A stretch of 35,086 nucleotides of DNA, from the NCBI GenBank assembly GCA_002421685.1, contig DISB01000019.1:1-35086 (forward strand), given 5' to 3'. A program made the position numbers and the translations under genes. Of this stretch, positions 14,914 through 22,688 are shown piece by piece (the stretch's first letter is position 1; each line of letters begins with the position of its first letter). Source of the DNA: Bacteroidetes bacterium UBA6221 (lineage in GTDB: Bacteria; Bacteroidota; Bacteroidia; Chitinophagales; Chitinophagaceae). The notes below the pieces were generated by a model, which was not told the DNA's origin, did not search any database, and worked only from the letters and a program-made list of their open reading frames with translations.

Positions 14914-16983
14914 TTATTGGAAGTTGCTATCGTCTATACCTTTGTTGATATCCACTGATTCAACATTGGCAGTGATAACCTGGCCCTGTGCATTGATGCT
15001 TACTTTGTGCGGAATAAAATAACCATTACCTGCATCTTTGTAGTCGCTGTATTCCACGGTACCTTCTTCGGCTGAACTTTGCTTCACGAGGTAACCGGTG
15101 CCGGCATCGTAATACTCTATGGTTTTCGCCCCGCCTTTGTCAGTAGCTTCTACTTTGTAAGCGTCGGCCCCATTCACTTTTTCCATGCCTTTCAGCTCGC
15201 GCTTAATACCATATTTTTCGGGCGTAAGTTCAGCATAAATATCAGCTTCCTGTTTGGCTTTTTCCAACAGGTCATCGGTGAGGGGCATCTTTTGTCCGCC
15301 ACCTTCCATATAGCCAGTAGTGCCGTCGTACACCTGTTTGTTCAGCACCATACCCATGCCTTCAACTATCTGGGCTGATTTAGCCGGGGCCTTCTTCATC
15401 TCGGTTATCTTGATGGGAATTTCCTGGCCGGCTACAGAAACAGCGCCGTTACTTACGGTTTTGATGTCCTTAATAGATTTGATGGTTTTCTCTCCACCGA
15501 TGGCTTTGATGTAGTTTTTATACACTTCATCGGCAGTGATGCCTGCGGGTGCTGCCACCTGGGCTGTCTCTTTTATTTCATTGCCGTAGTTATCGTAGTA
15601 AGTGATTTTGCCATCGGCGTCGAAGCGCTTCAGTTTATCAGCCACTTCGCTCTTGCTGCCTACCACTACGATATGCGCCGCGTTGGGGTTGATGTACTTA
15701 CGCGAAATTTCCTGTACATCCTTCGACGTTACCGCTGCCAGGTTTTTCAGGTAATTGGTGTAGTAATCTTTAGGCATGTTGAAACGCTCGATGTTGATAG
15801 CGTATTGTGCCACGGTCTGGGGATTTTCAAGGCCTATGGCAAAACCGCCGGACATATAGGTGATCTGTTCCTGCAATACTTCTTTCGATACTTCTTCGTC
15901 GCGCATGCGCTTCATTTCCTTCAGTATTTCGTCTACCGAGCTGTCGGTCACGGCATTGCGGCATTGTGCATAAGCAGTGAAGTTGCCTTCCAGTTCATCC
16001 TGCGAAATAGAGGAGTAGGAACCATAAGTCCATGCATGTTTCTCGCGCAGGTTCATAAACAGGCGGCCCATAGAGCCACCGCCCAATACTGCATTGGCTA
16101 CTTTTGCTTTTATCACGTCCGGGTGGCCGGGTTTCAGGTCTACCGGGTATGTTACGTTCACTACGCTCTGTACCGATTCCTCGCGGGGAGACAGTGCAAC
16201 ATGGGTAGTTGCCGGCGCCTTGGGGTCAGGATATTTTGCCTTGGGCACATCGGCCTTCTTCCAGTTGCCGAAGTATTTTTCTATCAGCGGCTTTGCTTCT
16301 TTAACGGTAATATCACCTACTATGGCCATATATGCCACGTTGGGGCGGTAATATGTATTGTAATACTCATTGCATTTGTCAAGTGTGACATTTTTAACGG
16401 TCTCTTCATTAGCTACTTCGCCATAGGGGTGGTCTTTGCCGTAGTTAATAACCGATGCCACATTTTCCAGCATGGCATCAGGCTCATTTTTTGCAGCCTG
16501 CAGGCCGGAGAGCATACGTTTGCGTACTTTTTCCAGTTCTTCCGCTTTGAAGTCCGCATTCGTGGCTATATCAGCCATCAGCTCCAGTAGTTTCTCGTTA
16601 TGCTTTTTCAGGCTTTGGCCGTACATGCTGCGTGAGGTAGCGCTCAGGCGGGCACCTATAAAGTCTATCTGTTCGTTCAACTGGTCCTTACTGCGCGTTT
16701 TAGTTCCGGATGTCAACAGTTCGGACAGGAATTCGCTGTAGCCGGCCATGTCGCCTTCCAGTTCGGGGTACACGTCAAACTGTATGCTGGCGGTTACCAA
16801 GGGCAGCTTGTGGTTTTCCACTACGAACACCTTCAGGCCGTTGGGCAATACGAAACTTTCGGTTTTACCCAGTTGTATTTCGGGAGCAGGGCCCGGTTCG
16901 GGGCGCTTGCTGCGGTCCAGCTTCTGCGCGAATGTTGATACCGCGAGAGCTATTGTTAATATAAGGAGTGATAACTTTTTCAT
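14914..16983 (-). CDS. Inactive M16 peptidase subunit fused to a LolA-like domain
   Basis: A 689-residue exported protein (signal peptide residues 1-20). Residues about 40-450 form two M16 halves. Where the zinc motif HxxEH belongs (about 81-89) the sequence reads GYSEFLSELL, without the His ligands, so it cannot bind zinc there. The second half keeps LREKHAWTYGSYS, the Arg/Tyr region that active M16 dimers use to bind substrate. After about 480 comes a further 200-residue beta-rich region (AVYKNYIKAIGGE-like opening, then YYDAGTGYLVKQ) that resembles LolA/outer-membrane lipoprotein-sorting proteins. It lies 42 bases downstream of the active subunit gene in the same operon, suggesting a periplasmic heterodimer. 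Confidence 0.9.
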   Translation of the reverse strand: MKKLSLLILTIALAVSTFAQKLDRSKRPEPGPAPEIQLGKTESFVLPNGLKVFVVENHKLPLVTASIQFDVYPELEGDMAGYSEFLSELLTSGTKTRSKDQLNEQIDFIGARLSATSRSMYGQSLKKHNEKLLELMADIATNADFKAEELEKVRKRMLSGLQAAKNEPDAMLENVASVINYGKDHPYGEVANEETVKNVTLDKCNEYYNTYYRPNVAYMAIVGDITVKEAKPLIEKYFGNWKKADVPKAKYPDPKAPATTHVALSPREESVQSVVNVTYPVDLKPGHPDVIKAKVANAVLGGGSMGRLFMNLREKHAWTYGSYSSISQDELEGNFTAYAQCRNAVTDSSVDEILKEMKRMRDEEVSKEVLQEQITYMSGGFAIGLENPQTVAQYAINIERFNMPKDYYTNYLKNLAAVTSKDVQEISRKYINPNAAHIVVVGSKSEVADKLKRFDADGKITYYDNYGNEIKETAQVAAPAGITADEVYKNYIKAIGGEKTIKSIKDIKTVSNGAVSVAGQEIPIKITEMKKAPAKSAQIVEGMGMVLNKQVYDGTTGYMEGGGQKMPLTDDLLEKAKQEADIYAELTPEKYGIKRELKGMEKVNGADAYKVEATDKGGAKTIEYYDAGTGYLVKQSSAEEGTVEYSDYKDAGNGYFIPHKVSINAQGQVITANVESVDINKGIDDSNFQ

Positions 16984-17025
16984 ATTTTATATTGAGTATT
17001 GGCGCTGTTTTTTAATGATGTTTGA

Positions 17026-18360
17026 TTAACCTTTCTTTTGTTCAGATTTGGGCAGGTAATAAACTACAAGCCTGTTGTCTTTCGTGAAATATTTGTTGGC
17101 AACACGCTTCAGGTCTTCTTTGGTCAGTTTGGTATAACGTTCCAGTTCGGTATTGATGAGGTCGGCATTGCCAAAATAAGTATGGTAAGTGGCCAGGTTT
17201 TCCACAACGCCTACCACGCGCTGGTTCTGGCTTACGAAATCATTCTCGGCCTGGTTGCGCAGCTTCTGAAATTCTTCATCGCTGATGGTACCTGTTTTTA
17301 CTTTTTCTATTTCAGCCAGCATAGCTTCTTCCATCACTTTTGGCTCTACGCCCATGTTGGTAATGCCATACATGAAAGCCACGCCGGGGTCTTCGTTAGG
17401 TATCATGAACGCACCTACTGCAAGCCCTTTCTGCTGTTTGTCTACCAGTTCTTTCTGGAAACGGGAGCTCTGCCCCTGCGATAGCATCTGCGTGAGCAAT
17501 GAAAGCGCGTACCAGTCGTCGGTGCCCATTTCGGGGGTGTGATAAGCTATCACCACGGCCGGCAACTGAACGTTATCATAAAACTCCACACGCTTTTCTT
17601 CAGTTTGCTTAGGCTCTACTTCGGTAGGGCGGGGGATAGGTTTGGTGCCTTTGGGTATATCGCCAAAGTATTTTTCTATCATCGCCTTGGCGGCTTTGAT
17701 GTCTATATCGCCGCCTATGGCCAGGGTAGCATTGTTGGGCACATAGAAGGTTTTGTAAAAATCCATGAACTCGGTGATCTTCGCCTGGTCTATATATTGC
17801 TCTTTGCCTATGGGCGACCAGCGGTAGGGGTGTTTGGTATAAGCGTTCTCATACACCACGTTCAGTATTTGCCCATAAGGTGTATTGTCATAACGCTGCT
17901 TCTTTTCTTCTTTCACCACTTTGCGCTGTGTTTCCACGCCCACTTCGTCTATTTTGGCGTGCAGCAGGCGCTCCGATTCCATCCACAGTGCCAGTTCCAA
18001 CTGGTTGGAAGGCAGCACTTCGTAGTAGAATGTACGGTCCTGCGAAGTGTTGGCATTGATTTGCCCGCCGGCGCTCTGCACCAGTTTCATAAATTCGCCC
18101 CGCTCGATGTTCTCACTGCCTTCAAACAACAGGTGCTCGAAGAAGTGCGCGAAGCCCGTACGTTCGGGATGCTCATTTTTTGAGCCGACATGGTACATTA
18201 CCGATACGGCTACAATGGGTGTAGAGTGGTCTTCGTGCAGGATAACGTGCAACCCGTTGGGCAGGTCATATTCCGTGTATTTGATGTTGCCCTTCGCAGC
18301 GGCATCCTGTGTCAACAGGCCAGCGCCTATCAACAGTGGTAAAAAAGCTTTAAGCCTCAT
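17026..18360 (-). CDS. Active M16 family zinc peptidase subunit
   Basis: A 444-residue exported metallopeptidase. The inverted zinc motif HFFEH gives His72, Glu75 and His76, with the third ligand Glu about 76 residues later in VVKEEKKQRYDN. Two M16 domains are present. A signal peptide (about 1-22, AAA-KG) places it in the periplasm. It is first in an operon with the inactive partner gene, matching the paired M16B organisation of active plus inactive subunits. Such pairs degrade unfolded or short peptides. A TATTTTTG promoter core lies 27 bases upstream. Confidence 0.94.
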   Translation of the reverse strand: MRLKAFLPLLIGAGLLTQDAAAKGNIKYTEYDLPNGLHVILHEDHSTPIVAVSVMYHVGSKNEHPERTGFAHFFEHLLFEGSENIERGEFMKLVQSAGGQINANTSQDRTFYYEVLPSNQLELALWMESERLLHAKIDEVGVETQRKVVKEEKKQRYDNTPYGQILNVVYENAYTKHPYRWSPIGKEQYIDQAKITEFMDFYKTFYVPNNATLAIGGDIDIKAAKAMIEKYFGDIPKGTKPIPRPTEVEPKQTEEKRVEFYDNVQLPAVVIAYHTPEMGTDDWYALSLLTQMLSQGQSSRFQKELVDKQQKGLAVGAFMIPNEDPGVAFMYGITNMGVEPKVMEEAMLAEIEKVKTGTISDEEFQKLRNQAENDFVSQNQRVVGVVENLATYHTYFGNADLINTELERYTKLTKEDLKRVANKYFTKDNRLVVYYLPKSEQKKG

Positions 18361-18386
18361 AGATATAGATTATTAAATTTTGATTG

Positions 18387-18394
18387 CAAAAATA
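18387..18394 (-). promoter_or_regulatory. Promoter core of the M16 operon
   Basis: On the minus strand TATTTTTG (18394 to 18387) is a perfect TAnnTTTG match 26 bases before the ATG. A CTG 18 bases upstream replaces TTG. Confidence 0.5.
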
Positions 18395-18493
18395 ATGTTT
18401 CATGTGTTATGGCAGTCGGTTTAAATGTCTTAATAAAAATAAAATCCCCCGGAATCTAACCTCGTTTATGCATTTTTGCACAAATTTCCGGGA

Positions 18494-19147
18494 ATGATAA
18501 ATACTGTTTTGTTTGATATGGACGGCCTGTTGCTGGATACCGAGCCTTTGTGGGGCGAATGTATGCTGCGTGTAGCCGGAAATCACAAGATACCTATTAC
18601 CGCCGATAAATTCAAGGAAACCACTGGCTTGCGCATATATGAGGTGACCGACTATTGGGGCCACAAATACCCCTGGGAAGGCAGCACCAGCCAGCAGGTG
18701 GCCGATGAGATACTGGACGATATTATCTACTGCTCCAAAGAGCGGGGCAAAGTATTGCCGGGTGCAGTATATGCCCTGGAACTGCTGCGGGCGAATAATA
18801 TAAAAGTTGGTCTGGCCTCTTCATCGCCCATGCGCATGATAGATGAACTGGTAGGGCATTTCGGGTTGAAGGATTATTTCGATACTATCATTTCTGCAGA
18901 TTTGGTGGAACTGGGCAAGCCTCACCCCGCAGTATTCCTTCATGCGGCCAAAGAATTGGGGGCGCATCCTTTGCAAACCGTTGTTTTGGAAGATTCGCTG
19001 AACGGGTTGCTGGCCGGAAAGGCCGCCAGGATGAAGGTCATCATCGTGCCGGACGTGCTGCATTACCACAAGCCCGAATTTGTACTGGCCGATGCCAAAC
19101 TGACCAGTTTGGAGGAATTTGATTTGGAACTACTGCGGAGGATTTGA
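18494..19147 (+). CDS. hxpB: HAD phosphatase, HxpB/YniC type
   Basis: A 217-residue HAD hydrolase with a C1-type helical cap. Motif I is FDMDGLLLDTEPLW (nucleophile and acid Asp), motif II LASSSP, the Lys is in GKPHPAVF, and motif IV is LEDSLNG. The sequence follows E. coli YniC (HxpB) closely by eye, including TEPLWGECM, TTGLRIYEV, KPHP and LEDSLNGLLAGKAARM, so a hexitol or 2-deoxyglucose 6-phosphatase is likely. ATG 18494 is used; a TTG 18 bases upstream is part of the near-consensus core CATTTTTG (18471-18478). It stands alone, divergent from the M16 pair. Confidence 0.87.
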   Translation: MINTVLFDMDGLLLDTEPLWGECMLRVAGNHKIPITADKFKETTGLRIYEVTDYWGHKYPWEGSTSQQVADEILDDIIYCSKERGKVLPGAVYALELLRANNIKVGLASSSPMRMIDELVGHFGLKDYFDTIISADLVELGKPHPAVFLHAAKELGAHPLQTVVLEDSLNGLLAGKAARMKVIIVPDVLHYHKPEFVLADAKLTSLEEFDLELLRRI

Positions 19148-19623
19148 CTTTGCCGATGCCACAGGTTATTGTGTTCCGGGAACAATTTTTGTTCTAAATG
19201 CTACCTTATATATAGCTAAATAAAGTGTAACTCATTGTTAATTAATGCGTTGCCAATTTTGTTCCCAAATGTTTCCATGATTTCGAAATTAATTTTTTTG
19301 GAAACAATTGTTGTTGTGAGAACGCTCCCGGCAGGGCTAAAGCCAGTATTGTCAATTCACCTTCCCCACCCAGAAGGGCGGGGTTAATGGATGTTGACCC
19401 GTACTGCCGGCTTGCAGCATTCCCGAACTCCTTATACCGTGTTTGCAGTTTTCTGAAGGTGACTAATAAGCAAAGAACTTCCGTATCCGTTATGCGGATA
19501 TTTATGTAAAATTACGTAAAATTGTTGTAAATGCATTAATTGTAATGCACTATTTATCTCCCTATGCTTTTTACTTATATGAATAATTGTTCAATAGTTC
19601 ATATATTTGTGAACAATTGAACA
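19148..19623. other. 476-bp AT-rich regulatory spacer
   Basis: No gene was found. It holds the palindrome TGTTCCGGGAACA (19172-19184), GAACAA/TTGTTC (19180-19194), the pair TGTTTCC/GGAAACA (about 19270-19305), the structured element at 19328-19410, direct GTAAAATT repeats near 19506, TGCATT/AATGCA (near 19531), and the ArsR operator at 19586-19625. The rest is strongly AT-rich. Confidence 0.6.
19328..19410 (+). repeat. 83-bp nested inverted-repeat element (MITE- or RNA-like)
   Basis: CCGGCAG (19328-19334) pairs with CTGCCGG (19404-19410). Inside, GTCAA (19351-19355) pairs with TTGAC (19394-19398), and CCCCaCCC (19364-19371) pairs with GGGcGGGG (19376-19383) around AGAA. GGCTAAAGCC (19335-19344) sits in the left arm. 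The inner parts match the composite repeat at 9540-9616. Confidence 0.6.
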
Positions 19624-19625
19624 AT
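19586..19625 (+). promoter_or_regulatory. ArsR autoregulatory operator centred on the promoter core
   Basis: ATTGTTCAATAGTTCA (19586-19601) and TGAACAATTGAACAAT (19610-19625) are inverted repeats with one mismatch. The 8 bases between them are TATATTTG, a perfect promoter core. The right arm includes the first two bases of the start codon (ATG 19624). Binding of the regulator here would block its own transcription; no good TTG lies at the usual distance upstream. Confidence 0.75.
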
Positions 19626-19956
19626 GGGCGATAGATATATATACAAGTTACACGCAGAAGTTTGCAGGGCATTGGGCAACCCGGTAAGAGTACAAACCGT
19701 TGAGCTACTACAGGGTGGGGAATTGTGTTTTTCCGACATCCTGGAGCAGGTGGGAGGGTTGAAGTCGACCTTGTCTCAAAACCTTTCGCTAATGGTGGAG
19801 GCCGGGGTACTGAAAGTAAGGAAAGACAGCCGTTGTAATTATTACAGCCTTTCATCGCCTAAGGTGGCTAAGGCATGCAAGCTGTTGCGGGAAGTGTTAA
19901 TTGAGAACCTTGAAAGACAAAATGATATACTCACAAAAATAAAATCAGTTTCATGA
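19624..19956 (+). CDS. ArsR/SmtB family transcriptional repressor
   Basis: A 110-residue winged-helix repressor. The family pattern is clear: CRALGNPVRVQTVELL, the recognition region SDILEQVGGLKSTLSQNLSLMVEAGVL, and the wing VRKDSRCNYYSL. Cys residues are at 14, 35, 71 and 85. Cys35 lies where ArsR and the persulfide sensors SqrR/BigR have a sensing Cys, and Cys85 lies in the last helix. This makes a reactive-sulfur or metalloid sensor possible; the inducer is not known. It overlaps the rhodanese gene by ATGA (19953-19956), so translation is coupled. It is probably self-regulated through the palindrome covering its promoter. Confidence 0.9.
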   Translation: MGDRYIYKLHAEVCRALGNPVRVQTVELLQGGELCFSDILEQVGGLKSTLSQNLSLMVEAGVLKVRKDSRCNYYSLSSPKVAKACKLLREVLIENLERQNDILTKIKSVS

Positions 19957-20395
19957 AACTAAAATCAACATTTGCCCCTGTAGTAATACTTACTGTTGCA
20001 CTGGTATTGACCGGGTTTAAAAAAGGGGAAGAGAAAGAACCATGGACAGAGCAACAACTGATGGCGCCTGCGGCGCTGGCTGAAAAGATAAATAAATCTG
20101 AAACCGCTGATATCGTTGTATTCAATATCGGTCCATCGGGTGAGATAAAAGGTGCTGTGGACATAGGCGCGACACAGGAAGCGGAAAACCTTGCCCTGCT
20201 AAAGAAGGAACTGGAGAAGTTGCCAAAAGAAACGGATGTTGTTATTGCGGGTGCTGCCCCTTCAATCACTGCCCCAATATCAGGCCGGCGTTCGAACTGT
20301 TGAATGAAATGAGGTTTACCAACGCCAAACTCCTGAACCTGCCGAAGAACTTAAAAGTTGATTGGATAAATAAGGGATACCCCATGCAAAACTGA
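19953..20395 (+). pseudogene. Periplasmic rhodanese-like protein, frameshifted before its active site
   Basis: The open frame 19953-20303 encodes a signal peptide (about 1-21) and a rhodanese-like start (ADIVVFNIGPSGEIKGAVDIG) but then ends in an unrelated tail. From 20243 the -1 frame reads YCGCCPFNHCPNIRPAFELL and continues to a stop at 20393-20395, ending KVDWINKGYPMQN. The joined product would be about 147 residues, matching Bacteroidota rhodanese-like proteins with a YCGCCP...CPN motif. One missing T in GTTGTTATTGC (from GTTGTTTATTGC) explains the shift. It lies between arsR (ATGA overlap) and the MFS gene (31 bases on). It is either a real loss or an assembly error. If intact, it would move sulfane sulfur in the periplasm. 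Confidence 0.85.
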
Positions 20396-20426
20396 TATTT
20401 TTTATCACCAACACGGAGCATGAGCC

Positions 20427-21743
20427 ATGGGCAATGAAGTAAAATTAGGCTTAAAAGAAAACCGCTACCAGTTCTTCCTGCTGGTATTGATAAACGCATT
20501 TGTAGGCGGTATGGTGGGGCTGGAACGTTCCGTCTTGCCGCAAATAGCGGAGAAGGAATTCTTCATTGCAGCCAGAACGGCCATCATGCCCTTTATAGTT
20601 GTGTTTGGTATAGTCAAGGCCATCACCAACTATTACACGGGCGCTTTGGCGAATAAGTTTGGCAGAAAGAACCTGCTAATCGCCGGGTGGATTGTCGGGA
20701 TTCCCGTTCCCTTCATACTGATGTTTGCTACAAGCTGGAACTGGATAATAGCGGCCAATGTGCTGCTCGGCATCAACCAGGGATTGGCCTGGTCGAGCAC
20801 GGTAGTGATGAAGATAGACCTGGTAGGCGAAAAGCAAAGAGGCTTCGCTATGGGGCTGAATGAGTTTGCAGGATATATTGCCGTAGCGGTAGTGGCATTC
20901 CTTACCGGCTGGATAGCAGGTGAGTATGGTTTGAGGCCATATCCTTTTTATACAGGCGTTGTGCTGGTATTGCTTGGTCTTGCCGGCAGTATCTTTTTTG
21001 TAAAAGACACCCGGCATCATGTGGCGAAGGAAACAACAACCAGTAATGTTCCGAAACTAAAGCATATTTTTTGGGATACGACATGGAAAAACAGGAACCT
21101 GGGGTCGGTGACCCAGGCCGGTTTGGTCAATAACCTGAATGACGGTATGGCCTGGGGATTGTTTCCGCTATTGCTGGCTGCAAAGGGATTCTCAATAGGT
21201 GAGATAGGCATCGTTACTGCCATATACCCGGCAGTGTGGGGGATAGGCCAATTAGTTACAGGCAAAATGGCGGATAAATTTTGCAAAAAAGACATGCTGT
21301 ACACGGGAATGCTGCTGCAGGCCCTGGCTTTGGTGATGTTGGTGTGGGCAAATACAATGCTGCATTTTATAACATTGTCGGCCATCCTTGGCTGGGGAAC
21401 TGCTATGGTATATCCTACCTTCCTGGCTACCGTAGCCGAAAATACACACCCGCAGGACAGGGCAAAAAGCATCGGCATATTCCGGCTGTGGAGAGATTTG
21501 GGTTATGCTATTGGTGCAATTCTTACAGGTATTATTGCGGACGTTTTCAGCATCAACGCCGCGATTTTGTTCATCGGCGCCCTCACGTTTATTTCAGCGG
21601 CCATAATTCATATAAGAATGCGATGCAGCAATGATGGAGCCATCAAAATTTTCGAAGCCATATTTGGTAAAAGCGGTAAGAATAAAGAGGCCTGTACATC
21701 AGACCTGTCCTGTTCCGGGAGACTTATGACAGGTATCGGGTGA
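20427..21743 (+). CDS. MFS transporter of the ArsR-rhodanese operon
   Basis: A 438-residue major facilitator with about twelve transmembrane helices. The helix 2-3 loop reads GALANKFGRKNLL, the family motif A region, repeated in the second half as TGKMADKFCKKDML. A short 30-40 residue Cys-containing tail follows the last helix (MRCSNDG...EACTSDLSCSG), unusual for MFS proteins. It begins 31 bases after the rhodanese stop on the same strand, so it belongs to the ArsR-controlled operon. Its position suggests efflux or uptake of the ligand sensed by the regulator, for example a sulfur or metalloid compound. The substrate is not known. Confidence 0.85.
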   Translation: MGNEVKLGLKENRYQFFLLVLINAFVGGMVGLERSVLPQIAEKEFFIAARTAIMPFIVVFGIVKAITNYYTGALANKFGRKNLLIAGWIVGIPVPFILMFATSWNWIIAANVLLGINQGLAWSSTVVMKIDLVGEKQRGFAMGLNEFAGYIAVAVVAFLTGWIAGEYGLRPYPFYTGVVLVLLGLAGSIFFVKDTRHHVAKETTTSNVPKLKHIFWDTTWKNRNLGSVTQAGLVNNLNDGMAWGLFPLLLAAKGFSIGEIGIVTAIYPAVWGIGQLVTGKMADKFCKKDMLYTGMLLQALALVMLVWANTMLHFITLSAILGWGTAMVYPTFLATVAENTHPQDRAKSIGIFRLWRDLGYAIGAILTGIIADVFSINAAILFIGALTFISAAIIHIRMRCSNDGAIKIFEAIFGKSGKNKEACTSDLSCSGRLMTGIG

Positions 21744-21761
21744 CAGAGCTGAATAAAGTTA

Positions 21762-21788
21762 CCGCCACAGCACATTGGCCTGTGGCGG
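21762..21788 (+). terminator. Hairpin after the ArsR operon
   Basis: CCGCCACAG (21762-21770) and CTGTGGCGG (21780-21788) form a perfect 9-bp stem with a 9-base loop. No T-run follows, so termination would be weak or factor-dependent. Confidence 0.5.
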
Positions 21789-21888
21789 GATATATTATCA
21801 ATAAACATTTTACCGTGTTTATTACTTCTTTTATAAAAAGGCGTTGTATTCCGGAGGCACAGTTTTTTTATATCATTATAAAAAAACC

Positions 21889-22683
21889 ATGAGGAGTAAA
21901 GCGCATTTCAAGAGTCACCCGTTGCATCCCATACTGGTGGCGTTTCCCATCGCATTTTTCATTGGCACACTGATTTTTGACGCACTGGCCTTTACCACCG
22001 GGGACACAGCTTTTGCCTTGACAGGCAGGCACCTGAACATTGCCGGGATAGCCGGGGCCTTGCTGGCTGCAGTACCGGGGCTGGTTGATTTTATCTACAC
22101 GGTACCGCCAAAAAGTTCGGCAAAAAAGCGTGGAGCGAAACACGGGATATTGAACGTGCTGGTGCTGGGAATATTTGTATTTGTGTTGGCATATAGGCAA
22201 GACCTGCAACAAGTGGATGGGATAATGCTGGTGGCTGAACTGGCAGGTGTAGCGTTGTTAACAGTGGCTGGCTGGATGGGCGGAACACTTGTGCACAGGA
22301 ACCAGATAGGCGTAGATATACGGTATGCAGGCGCAGGGAAGTGGAGTGAAGAATACCACGAGGAGAAAAAAGAAATTAAAGTAGCCCTGGTGACCGAACT
22401 GCTGCTGAACCAGATGAAACTGGTGCATGTAAAAGACAAACGAATTGTAATAGGCAAGACGGAGCGTGGTTTTGTAGCCTTTGACGACCACTGCACCCAC
22501 CGGGGCGGCTCGCTGGCGGGAGGCTCGCTGATATGCGGCACAGTGCAATGCCCCTGGCATGGCTCGCAGTTTGATTGCGTCACAGGCGGTGTGAAATCCG
22601 GGCCGGCGCAGGAATCTATTAAAGTATATGAACTCGAAGAACGCGAAGGGGCTTTGTACCTGAAACTTCAGGTGTCCGGCTAA
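21889..22683 (+). CDS. Membrane-anchored Rieske protein (DUF2231-Rieske fusion)
   Basis: A 264-residue protein joining two domains. Residues about 8-140 are DUF2231, with the HPLHPILVAFPIAFF start and four membrane helices. Residues about 165-262 are a Rieske [2Fe-2S] domain with the cluster motifs DHCTHRGG and CPWHGSQFD complete, so a cluster should form on the cytoplasmic or periplasmic face of the membrane. ATG 21889 is used; the frame upstream to 21844 has no ATG. It lies 145 bases after the MFS gene, on the same strand, separated by a hairpin. Role is probably electron transfer; no oxygenase or reductase partner is nearby. Confidence 0.87.
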   Translation: MRSKAHFKSHPLHPILVAFPIAFFIGTLIFDALAFTTGDTAFALTGRHLNIAGIAGALLAAVPGLVDFIYTVPPKSSAKKRGAKHGILNVLVLGIFVFVLAYRQDLQQVDGIMLVAELAGVALLTVAGWMGGTLVHRNQIGVDIRYAGAGKWSEEYHEEKKEIKVALVTELLLNQMKLVHVKDKRIVIGKTERGFVAFDDHCTHRGGSLAGGSLICGTVQCPWHGSQFDCVTGGVKSGPAQESIKVYELEEREGALYLKLQVSG

Positions 22684-22688
22684 CGCAT

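Noticed and set aside
15673..16590. Plus-strand frame of 305 codons opposite the inactive M16 gene
   Set aside because: Shadow of the M16 coding sequence; rich in Cys, His, Phe and Tyr with no signal or family pattern.
20238..20250. Programmed -1 frameshift in the rhodanese gene
   Set aside because: The site reads GAT GTT GTT ATT with no X-XXY-YYZ slippery heptamer and no clear downstream pseudoknot; a one-base deletion or sequencing error is simpler.
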